From Yokenella regensburgei ATCC 49455 (GTDB taxonomy: Bacteria; Pseudomonadota; Gammaproteobacteria; Enterobacterales; Enterobacteriaceae), in NCBI RefSeq assembly GCF_000735455.1, contig NZ_JMPS01000066.1, positions 1 through 64,000 on the forward strand: 64,000 nucleotides of DNA, in the 5' to 3' direction. The notes beneath the pieces were generated by a model that saw only the letters and a program-made list of their open reading frames with translations, made no database searches and was not told the DNA's origin. The position numbers and the translations under genes are program-made. Below are positions 16,491-23,484 of the stretch, piece after piece; within the stretch, counting starts at the first letter, position 1; the number at the start of each line of letters is the position of its first letter.

Positions 16491-17465
16491 ATGGAACAAG
16501 CGCATACCCGACTTATCGAGCAGTTGAATGAGCGAATCGCCGCAGGAGACAACATGCCGCTGTACCTCAAGTTTGCGGAAACGGTGAAAAACGCCGTGCG
16601 CAGCGGCTGGCTTGAGCATGGCAATATCCTGCCGGGCGAGCGCGACCTCAGTCAGCTTACCGGGGTATCGCGTATCACCGTGCGCAAGGCGATGCAGACG
16701 CTGGAAGAAGAGGGCGTGGTAACCCGGGCGCGGGGTTATGGTACGCAGATTAACAATATCTTTGAGTATTCGCTGAAAGAGGCGCGAGGGTTCTCCCAGC
16801 AGGTGGTACTGCGGGGCAAAAAGCCGGATACCCTGTGGGTCAACAAGCGTATCGTGGAGTGCCCGGAAGAGGTGGCAACGGCGCTGTCGCTCACGCCGCG
16901 CAGCGAGGTCTTTTTACTCAAACGTATTCGTTATGTGGATGAAGACGCGGTGTCGATAGAAGAGTCTTACGTGCCAGTGCCGCTGATTGCCGACGCCGAC
17001 GCTATCGGCATTTCTCTGTACGACTATTTCCGCAGCCAGAATATCTTCCCCCAGCGCACCCGCTCGCGGGTCAGCGCCCGGATGCCGGACGCTGAGTTTC
17101 AGTCGCACATTCAGATGGATGACCGCATCCCGGTGCTGGTGATTAAACAGGTGGCGCTGGATCAGCTCCAGCGACCGATTGAATACAGCATCAGCTACTG
17201 CCGAAGCGACCTATACGTTTTTGTTGCGAGGAGTAGTTCCTCGCGGGTGGGGGCACAGTCGCCACCGCGATGCCCGACCACCCAGGACGCCACCGCGTTG
17301 CCCAACGTTACCGCCTCAGCAAGCGACCAGCCCGCCGCCAGCCCGGCAAGCATGCCGCCGGCATGGCTGTCGCCCGCACCAATGGTATCGACGACCGTGG
17401 TCGGGAAGGGGGCCGCAAGCCCCGACTCGTTCTCGCTGAAATACCAGGCACCGTCTTTGTCCTGA
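16491..17465 (+). CDS. yegW: GntR/HutC-family regulator YegW with frameshifted tail
   Basis: The product is a GntR-type regulator: winged helix at about residues 22-90 (PGERDLSQLTGVSRITVRKAMQ) and a UTRA ligand domain from about 105 to 243. E. coli YegW has about 248 residues and, as I recall it, ends FVCEE. Here residue 245 (Val) is followed by a foreign 79-residue tail (ARSSSSRVGAQ...) that is the antisense reading of yegV. Adding one base near 17225 restores TGC GAG GAG TAG, ending at 17236. So a 1-bp deletion has removed the native stop. The DNA-binding and ligand domains are intact. It probably controls the adjacent yegTUV genes. Confidence 0.85.
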   Translation: MEQAHTRLIEQLNERIAAGDNMPLYLKFAETVKNAVRSGWLEHGNILPGERDLSQLTGVSRITVRKAMQTLEEEGVVTRARGYGTQINNIFEYSLKEARGFSQQVVLRGKKPDTLWVNKRIVECPEEVATALSLTPRSEVFLLKRIRYVDEDAVSIEESYVPVPLIADADAIGISLYDYFRSQNIFPQRTRSRVSARMPDAEFQSHIQMDDRIPVLVIKQVALDQLQRPIEYSISYCRSDLYVFVARSSSSRVGAQSPPRCPTTQDATALPNVTASASDQPAASPASMPPAWLSPAPMVSTTVVGKGAASPDSFSLKYQAPSLS

Positions 17466-18175
17466 CGCACAATCACCGGTGCGCCAAAGCGCGCCAGCCA
17501 TTGCTCGCCAAATCCCGGCATCGAATCAGGAAGCGCCCAGCGTTCGGCAATCAGCTCCGCCTCCTGGCGATTGAGCGACACCACCGGACGGCAGGCCATG
17601 ATCCGCTGCATTAGCGGCTCAGGAATATCGGCAATGCGCGGGCCGAAGTCGATAAGCGCGGTTGCCCCGGTGGCGTTCTCCAGCCAGTTGACCAGCAGTT
17701 CCCCGCAGGGAGCCGCGAGCTGGTAGCCGGAGAGCGAGACCAGCGTATGGTCCTCCAGCGGCAGTCGCGCCAGCCACTCCTCGCTCCAGGCATTCTCCAC
17801 GCCGCTGAACGACATAAAGGTACGCTCACCGTCGGGCTCGACCAGCGCCAGGCACCAGCCGTTATCGCCAGAGGCGTTGTCGATAAGGCTGGTGACGCCC
17901 TCCCGTGCGAGGTTATTACGCACAATCTCCGCCCATACGCCCTGGCCGAGCGGCAGCGCGTTATGAGCGCTTATGCCAAGACGCTTCAGCGCCACGGCGA
18001 TGTTCAGCGCGCAGCCGCCGATGTTCACGCTCTGCTGCTTAAGCTCGATATCGCAGCCGCGCCACGGCAGAGCGTAGGCGTCGGCGATCACGTCGATAAC
18101 GGCAGCGCCTATTACCGTCACCGGGCGCTGCTGTTGCAGGTTCAGCAATCGTTCATACAGCTGCGCGTTTGTCAT
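17195..18175 (-). CDS. yegV: PfkB-family sugar kinase YegV
   Basis: A 326-residue ribokinase/PfkB-type kinase. Signatures are GGCALNIAVALKRLG near residue 47 (first PfkB motif) and DTIGAGDSHAGGMLAGLA near residue 265 (second motif with catalytic Asp). The physiological substrate is not established; ribose or a nucleoside released by the partner genes is plausible. It is the last gene of yegT-yegU-yegV and overlaps yegU by 4 bp. E. coli YegV ends LLLAHKNV; here the end reads LLLATKTYRSLRQ because the same missing base that disrupts the yegW stop lies in this convergent overlap. The effect on the kinase should be small. Confidence 0.92.
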   Translation of the reverse strand: MTNAQLYERLLNLQQQRPVTVIGAAVIDVIADAYALPWRGCDIELKQQSVNIGGCALNIAVALKRLGISAHNALPLGQGVWAEIVRNNLAREGVTSLIDNASGDNGWCLALVEPDGERTFMSFSGVENAWSEEWLARLPLEDHTLVSLSGYQLAAPCGELLVNWLENATGATALIDFGPRIADIPEPLMQRIMACRPVVSLNRQEAELIAERWALPDSMPGFGEQWLARFGAPVIVRQDKDGAWYFSENESGLAAPFPTTVVDTIGAGDSHAGGMLAGLAAGWSLAEAVTLGNAVASWVVGHRGGDCAPTREELLLATKTYRSLRQ

Positions 18176-19176
18176 CGTGCCTCCCGCTGTTGACGATAGC
18201 CCAGGAGTTCACGGCCGTAGCGGGTGAAATCAAGCTGATTCACCGTATCCAGCTCCGCTTTCAGGGTTGGATCGATAGCGTCGATACCGTGCAGCGCGCC
18301 GCAGATGGCGGTAGCCATCGCACCGATAGTGTCGGTATCACCGCCCAGGTTGGCGCACAGTATCGCGCAACGGTTCGGGTCGGTCTGCGCCAGTTCAACC
18401 ATCGCAATCGCGCAGGGCACGGACTCAATGGTGCTGGTACCGGCCCCCACCAGTTGGTAAAGCTGCTCGCTGGCGGACTCAACGCCGTTGGCCTCGCGCA
18501 CGGTTTTTAGCGCCAGTTCAAGGCGCGCCGCCAGCGACGCGCTGAAGGTGGTAGTGCGTTTCTCCTGCGCGTGGCGGGCGATGGCTGGCAGCGAGTCCAC
18601 AATGTTTGACCAGCTGTTGCCGTCAATAGCCAGCGAAATAGCCCATGCCACCACCACCGCACCGGCAACCGCCAGATCCGACTTATGCGTTGGGCTGGAG
18701 GCGAGGGCAATATCATCGATAAACGCATCGAGGTGTACGGCAGGCAGCATACAGCCCAGCGGTGATACGCGCATGGCCGCGCCGTTGGTGACGCCGTTAT
18801 TCTCAAGCGAGCTTACCGGTTTGCCATCGCGAATGGCGTTGAGCGCAATCTTCGACGTCGGCCCGAGGACGTTCTTGTTAAATGCGTCGAATTCGCTTGC
18901 CCAGCGCAGAATATGGCGACCAATCACCTCCGGATCGATAACGCCGTGACATTCGAGCAGCGCATCAGCAAGGCACAGCGCCATTGACGTATCGTCGGTA
19001 AACTCGGCCTGGTTAAAATAGCAGGCGGCGTTGTTTTCAGCGGGACCCGGCAGAAAGCGGTCTATCCAGCCAAAGTGAGCTTTCACCCGGCTGCGCGGCC
19101 ACAGTTCTGATGGCATGCCCATCGCATCACCTAACGCCTGACCGTACAGCGCCCCGAGAATACGCGCATATTTCAT
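18172..19176 (-). CDS. yegU: ADP-ribosylglycohydrolase-family protein YegU
   Basis: A 334-residue all-helical enzyme of the DraG/ADP-ribosyl hydrolase superfamily. The metal-site motifs are seen: GDAMGMPSELW near residue 17, FTDDTSMALCLADALL near residue 58 and the C-terminal NLGGDTDTIGAMATAICGAL near residue 275. In the family these Asp residues bind two magnesium ions and hydrolyse an N- or O-glycosidic bond to ADP-ribose. The substrate of YegU is not known. It is coupled to the upstream transporter and to the downstream kinase by 4-bp overlaps. Confidence 0.94.
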   Translation of the reverse strand: MKYARILGALYGQALGDAMGMPSELWPRSRVKAHFGWIDRFLPGPAENNAACYFNQAEFTDDTSMALCLADALLECHGVIDPEVIGRHILRWASEFDAFNKNVLGPTSKIALNAIRDGKPVSSLENNGVTNGAAMRVSPLGCMLPAVHLDAFIDDIALASSPTHKSDLAVAGAVVVAWAISLAIDGNSWSNIVDSLPAIARHAQEKRTTTFSASLAARLELALKTVREANGVESASEQLYQLVGAGTSTIESVPCAIAMVELAQTDPNRCAILCANLGGDTDTIGAMATAICGALHGIDAIDPTLKAELDTVNQLDFTRYGRELLGYRQQREAR

Positions 19177-20456
19177 TTCACTTCCCCTTGTGTTAACCCA
19201 ATATCGCCTTCGGTATCGCTCACCTTGATGGCGGTGATCTCTTTGTCCGACTCACGGAAGAACAGCATAAACAGGACGGCAATCACCGCGATCATCACCG
19301 CGCCAAAGGTCCACATTCCCGCCCAGTTGAAGGTCAGCCCGTTGACCGGCGTTTTGTATGCGAACATTTTCTCCATCATCACCCCGCCGAGGCGGTAGCC
19401 GAGCAGGCTGCCGAAGCCCTGACAGCAGAGGGTTATCAACCCCTGTGCGGCGTTACGCATGGAGACCGGTGCTTTTTTATCCACATAGATATACGCGGTA
19501 ACGTAGTAGAAATCGTAGCTTACGCCGTGCAGCAGAATACCGAGGAACAGCAGGGCGTAGGTAAAGTACTGTTCAGCACCGCCGAAGACGAAGAAGCCGT
19601 AGCGGATGGCCGCAGTGATAAGACCAAGTAATAATACCTTTTTAATACCAAAACGCTTAGTGAAGAACGGCAATGCCAGCATGAAGAAGATTTCGGAGAA
19701 CTGCCCGAGGGTCATCCAGCCGGTGGCGTTTTTCATCCCCACTTCCGTCAGGTAGCCGTTGGCGAAGATGTAGTAAAAGGCCAGCGGCATCGCGAACAGA
19801 AACGAGCAGAAGAAAAAGACGAGAAAGTTTTTGTCGCGCAGCAGAATCAGCGCATCGAGCCCCAGCATTACCTTCAGGCTGAGCTTACCGGTGCTTCTTG
19901 GCGGCGTGTCAGGCAGGAAGAAGGCGAACACGCCGAGCAGCGCAGAGCTACCCGCGGTAATCAGCAGCGGAATGCTGGTGGGAGAGATATCGGCATAGCC
20001 CAGCATCTCTGGCAAAAATCCGCATACCAGCCCCGAGCCGATCCAGCCGATAGTGCCCATTACGCGGATGCGAGGGAAATCTCGCTCCACGTCATCAACG
20101 TTTGAGAACGCGATGCTGTTGGTGAGCGCAATGGTCGGCATATAGGTCAGCGAGTAGGCCAGCAGGAGCGGGAAGAAGCCAGCAAACGTTGTTTGTTGGG
20201 CGGCGAAATACATCAGCACCGCTCCGGCAAACATCAGTACGCCGAGCACTTTCTGCGCCGGGAAGAAGCGGTCCGTCAGTGAACCAATGAGGATCGGCGA
20301 GACGATCGCGGCAATGGCGGTACAGGCATAAGACCAGCCGATCTCACCGGCGCTGAAGCCGTTTTTACTCAACCACAGCCACAGCGGCACAAACCAGGCG
20401 CCCCAGATAAACCACTCAACAAACATCATGAACGACAGCTTTACTGTAGTTTTCAT
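19173..20456 (-). CDS. yegT: Nucleoside-type major facilitator transporter YegT
   Basis: A 427-residue inner-membrane transporter of the nucleoside:proton symporter family (NupG/XapB group) with about twelve membrane spans. Typical features are FMMFVEWFIWGAWFVPL in helix 1 and the GILLHGVSYDFYYV segment. The second ATG at 20456 (MKTTVKLSFMM) is chosen over 20471 because AAGGAT precedes it at the right distance and it matches E. coli. First gene of yegTUV. Likely substrate is a nucleoside or glycosylated base later split and phosphorylated by YegU and YegV. Confidence 0.93.
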   Translation of the reverse strand: MKTTVKLSFMMFVEWFIWGAWFVPLWLWLSKNGFSAGEIGWSYACTAIAAIVSPILIGSLTDRFFPAQKVLGVLMFAGAVLMYFAAQQTTFAGFFPLLLAYSLTYMPTIALTNSIAFSNVDDVERDFPRIRVMGTIGWIGSGLVCGFLPEMLGYADISPTSIPLLITAGSSALLGVFAFFLPDTPPRSTGKLSLKVMLGLDALILLRDKNFLVFFFCSFLFAMPLAFYYIFANGYLTEVGMKNATGWMTLGQFSEIFFMLALPFFTKRFGIKKVLLLGLITAAIRYGFFVFGGAEQYFTYALLFLGILLHGVSYDFYYVTAYIYVDKKAPVSMRNAAQGLITLCCQGFGSLLGYRLGGVMMEKMFAYKTPVNGLTFNWAGMWTFGAVMIAVIAVLFMLFFRESDKEITAIKVSDTEGDIGLTQGEVK

Positions 20457-20475
20457 CGATAAATCCTTCATGACA

Positions 20476-20523
20476 GGTAAGGTACGCCTTTACGATACCA
20501 ATGAATAATACCTTTTAAATACC
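20476..20523. promoter_or_regulatory. GGTA/TACC half-sites upstream of yegT, candidate YegW operator
   Basis: GGTA occurs at 20476 and 20481, and ATACC at 20495, 20508 and 20519; GGTA (20481-20484) and TACC (20496-20499) form an inverted repeat. HutC-type GntR proteins bind such dyads. No direct evidence links these to YegW. Confidence 0.35.
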
Positions 20524-20708
20524 TTTGTGGTGGTTATTTGATCGCCGTAACACTTTATCGTACGTGAATCGTGCCAGCAGATTGCCCCGAAAAGCGCACG
20601 TTTAGGCTGGAAAAACCTGGCTGAGAGTACCAGGCTTATCTCTGCTCGCCAGTCAGCGAGCCAGGACAATCCACTTCCGACACCCGTCGGAACTTACGGG
20701 AGTTAGCT

Positions 20709-21761
20709 ATGACTGATATTGCGCAATTGCTGGGCAAAGACGCCGACAGCCTGTTACAGCATCGTTGTATGACCATCCCGGCCGACCAGCTCTACCTTCC
20801 CGGCCATGACTTCGTAGACCGCGTGATGATGGACAATAACCGTCCGCCAGCCGTACTGCGAAATATGCAGACCTTGTATAACACCGGGCGTCTGGCAGGA
20901 ACGGGTTACTTGTCGATTTTACCCGTAGACCAGGGCGTGGAGCATTCCGCCGGGGCATCGTTTGCCGCCAACCCGCTCTATTTTGATCCTAAGAATATTG
21001 TAGAGCTGGCGATTGAAGCTGGCTGCAACTGTGTGGCTTCTACCTATGGTGTGCTGGCGTCGGTATCCCGCCGTTACGCGCACCGCATTCCTTTCCTGGT
21101 GAAGCTTAACCATAACGAAACCCTGAGCTACCCGACCCAGTACGACCAGACCCTGTATGCCAGCGTCGAGCAGGCATTTAACATGGGCGCGGTCGCCGTG
21201 GGCGCCACCATTTACTTTGGTTCTGAGGAGTCCCGTCGCCAGATTGAAGAGATCTCCGCGGCGTTTGAACGTGCGCACGAGCTTGGTCTGGTGACCGTGC
21301 TGTGGGCCTACCTGCGCAACCCGGCGTTCAAAAAAGATGGCGTTGACTACCATGCTTCTGCCGACCTGACCGGTCAGGCAAACCACCTGGCGGCCACCAT
21401 TGGTGCAGATATCGTGAAGCAGAAAATGGCCGAGAACAACGGCGGCTATAAAGCGGTGAATTTTGGCTACACTGATGACCGTGTTTACAGCAAGCTGACC
21501 ACCGATAACCCAATCGATCTGGTGCGTTACCAACTGGCAAACTGCTATATGGGCCGTGCTGGATTAATTAATTCTGGTGGTGCGGCTGGCGGTGAAACAG
21601 ACCTCAACGATGCGGTACGTACGGCGGTAATTAATAAACGTGCCGGCGGCATGGGGCTTATTCTGGGGCGTAAAGCCTTCAAGAAAACCATGGCCGATGG
21701 CGTGAAATTAATTAATGCCGTGCAGGATGTCTACCTTGATACTAAAGTGACTATTGCCTGA
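20709..21761 (+). CDS. fbaB: Class I fructose-bisphosphate aldolase FbaB
   Basis: A 350-residue DhnA-type class I aldolase that splits fructose 1,6-bisphosphate through a lysine Schiff base. The sequence is nearly identical in style to E. coli Fba[31 protein letters not shown] and [12 protein letters not shown] segments, with the reactive Lys expected near residue 236 in GADIVKQKM. In E. coli the enzyme serves mainly gluconeogenic growth. A strong ribosome site (GGGAG) precedes the ATG. A long hairpin follows the stop. Confidence 0.97.
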   Translation: MTDIAQLLGKDADSLLQHRCMTIPADQLYLPGHDFVDRVMMDNNRPPAVLRNMQTLYNTGRLAGTGYLSILPVDQGVEHSAGASFAANPLYFDPKNIVELAIEAGCNCVASTYGVLASVSRRYAHRIPFLVKLNHNETLSYPTQYDQTLYASVEQAFNMGAVAVGATIYFGSEESRRQIEEISAAFERAHELGLVTVLWAYLRNPAFKKDGVDYHASADLTGQANHLAATIGADIVKQKMAENNGGYKAVNFGYTDDRVYSKLTTDNPIDLVRYQLANCYMGRAGLINSGGAAGGETDLNDAVRTAVINKRAGGMGLILGRKAFKKTMADGVKLINAVQDVYLDTKVTIA

Positions 21762-21765
21762 ACCA

Positions 21766-21797
21766 GGTTCTCCCTCTCCAGCCGGAGAGGGAGAACC
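21766..21797 (+). terminator. Perfect 14-bp hairpin after fbaB without a T-run
   Basis: GGTTCTCCCTCTCC (21766-21779) and GGAGAGGGAGAACC (21784-21797) are perfectly complementary with a 4-nt loop. The usual T-run is missing, so it may act as an mRNA-stabilising 3' hairpin or a Rho-linked end rather than a simple terminator. Confidence 0.65.
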
Positions 21798-22203
21798 CCT
21801 TCCGTTGTGCAAAATCTCATTTTTACCCGATAATTAATATTAAATAAGTTTTTTCTTCGTAGGTTAATACTCCATCTTAACATTAATAATCCAACATTTA
21901 TCGTGATTATTAACACGCTGAGTGCCATAAAATCCATGTAATAACAGATGGTTGCCGAATTTTTTGTTAAGTCTTATTTCTTATTTAAGAACTCACCTCA
22001 GGCGATTTGAGAAAACAAACGTTTTCATTCGTAAGAATTTTCTTAAACTACCTTCAATCATAGGGCTATTCCTGTGATTCATTAAACTTTGTCTGAACCC
22101 ATCAAACGCGTTTAACAGATTAATAATCCGCAATCTGCGGGTGGGGTGTATTTAAAAAACGCATCAGGATGGGCAGGCTTTTTATTCTATAAAGGATGTA
22201 AGA
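21798..22203 (+). promoter_or_regulatory. AT-rich leader of the fimbrial operon
   Basis: A 400-bp AT-rich spacer with no supportable gene. Visible structures are an inverted repeat GAAAAC-AAAC-GTTTTC (22011-22026), a small hairpin CCGCA-ATC-TGCGG (22128-22140) and the ribosome site AAAGGA before the subunit ATG at 22204. It should hold the fimbrial promoter. I found no inverted repeat of the invertible-promoter type. Confidence 0.5.
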
Positions 22204-22758
22204 ATGAACGTAAATAATATCATAAAGACCCGTGTTTTTGCTTTTGCAACACTGCCGTTATTATTTAGCAGCGTAGCAATTGCGGATTCTGCAAATACCA
22301 TCACCTTCAAAGGCGAAGTCACAGAGCAAACCTGTGAAGTTTCCGTTAACGGGGTAAATGCGCGCCCGGTCGTGCTGCTGCCAACCGTATCGAAAAGTGA
22401 ACTGTCTCAGCCAGGTTCGTTTGCGGGTCTTACCACCTTCACCCTCGGCGTTACCGGCTGTACCGCTTCCGCCAGCGCCCTGGATATTAAAACCATCTTT
22501 GTTGCCAACAATATGACCGCGCTGGGCAACCTGGCGAACACCGGTACCGCTACAGACGTTGAGCTGCAGCTGATGACCGACGGTACCGGCACTACGCCAA
22601 TCGATCTGCGTAACGCCACGGGTATTGCGGGTATCAGCGTACCGGCAGGCAGCACCTCTGGCGAGCATGACTACGGCGTGCGTTACTTCAGCGCGGCGGG
22701 CGGTGCTGGTGCTGGTACGGTCGTGGGTTCCGTGCAGTACGCCGTTTCTTACCTGTAA
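22204..22758 (+). CDS. Fimbrial major subunit (chaperone-usher pilin)
   Basis: A 184-residue pilin. Signal peptide ends at VAIA (residue 27). The mature chain starts with an N-terminal donor strand (NTITFKGEV), has the conserved disulfide pair Cys44 and Cys86, and ends with the beta-zipper motif VQYAVSYL with a penultimate aromatic. These are the hallmarks of type 1-like subunits. It is the first and best-spaced gene of the operon with a good ribosome site, as expected for the major structural subunit. Sequence does not match E. coli YehD closely. Confidence 0.93.
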   Translation: MNVNNIIKTRVFAFATLPLLFSSVAIADSANTITFKGEVTEQTCEVSVNGVNARPVVLLPTVSKSELSQPGSFAGLTTFTLGVTGCTASASALDIKTIFVANNMTALGNLANTGTATDVELQLMTDGTGTTPIDLRNATGIAGISVPAGSTSGEHDYGVRYFSAAGGAGAGTVVGSVQYAVSYL

Positions 22759-22770
22759 GCGAGTCGAACG

Positions 22771-23484
22771 ATGAAAGGGATAGCCAGTGCCCTGGCAGGG
22801 ATGCTGCTGTGCTTTAGCTCACAGGCAAGCGTAGTGATGACCGGTAGTCGGGTGATTTATCCGGTAGGGGCGGCAGAAGTGAACGTGCAGCTCACCAACC
22901 GTGATGATTTCCCGGCCGTGGTCCAGGTCTGGCTGGACGCGGGCGATGAGCATTCAACACCGCAAACCGCCCGCGCCCCTTTTATCACCACGCCACCGGT
23001 CTTCCGGCTGGCGGCGAAGGCGGGCCAGACCGTTCGCCTGCGCTACACCGGCGGTCAAATGCCTGCCGACCGGGAATCGCTGTGGTGGCTGAACTTTATT
23101 CAGATCCCGCCTGTCCAGGCTCAGGAGCGGGAAACTAACCAGCTGCTGGTGATGCTGCGCAGCCGGGTGAAGGTGCTGTACCGCCCGGCGGGGCTGAGCG
23201 GCTCGCCGCTGAAAATGGCGCAAACCAGCCGCGTGTGGCTGGCGAATGGCAAACTGAATTTACGTAACGACAGTGGTTATTACCTGGCGATGTCGGTGTT
23301 GACGGTGAAGGGGGGTGGGCGACAGCAGGTGGTTCGCTCACAGACGATTGCCCCGTGGTCCAGCGTGTCGTGGGCCGCGACAATCCCTTCCGCGGACGCT
23401 ATCCAGATGAGCTGGATCAACGATCAGGGTGCGGAGATGACCGCGCGCGTAACAGCAGGGGCACCGGACCATGCGGCGCGTTAA
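22771..23484 (+). CDS. Periplasmic fimbrial chaperone (first copy)
   Basis: A 237-residue PapD-type chaperone with two Ig-like domains. Signal peptide of about 20 residues (SSQAS). The family motif for the G1 strand and the alternating hydrophobic residues are visible (RVKVLYRPAGLSG), as is the subunit-binding DRESLWWLNFIQIPP segment. It caps pilins by donor-strand complementation and delivers them to the usher. It follows the subunit by 12 bp and overlaps the usher start by 14 bp. Confidence 0.95.
   Translation: MKGIASALAGMLLCFSSQASVVMTGSRVIYPVGAAEVNVQLTNRDDFPAVVQVWLDAGDEHSTPQTARAPFITTPPVFRLAAKAGQTVRLRYTGGQMPADRESLWWLNFIQIPPVQAQERETNQLLVMLRSRVKVLYRPAGLSGSPLKMAQTSRVWLANGKLNLRNDSGYYLAMSVLTVKGGGRQQVVRSQTIAPWSSVSWAATIPSADAIQMSWINDQGAEMTARVTAGAPDHAAR

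Noticed and set aside
17237-17465. Treating the YegW tail as a real evolved domain
   Set aside because: It is low-complexity antisense of yegV and arises from one missing base; kept in the CDS coordinates only because that is what the sequence encodes.
22011-22026. GAAAAC-AAAC-GTTTTC as a PurR or Cra operator
   Set aside because: It fits neither consensus well and is far from the fimbrial start; left as an unnamed inverted repeat.
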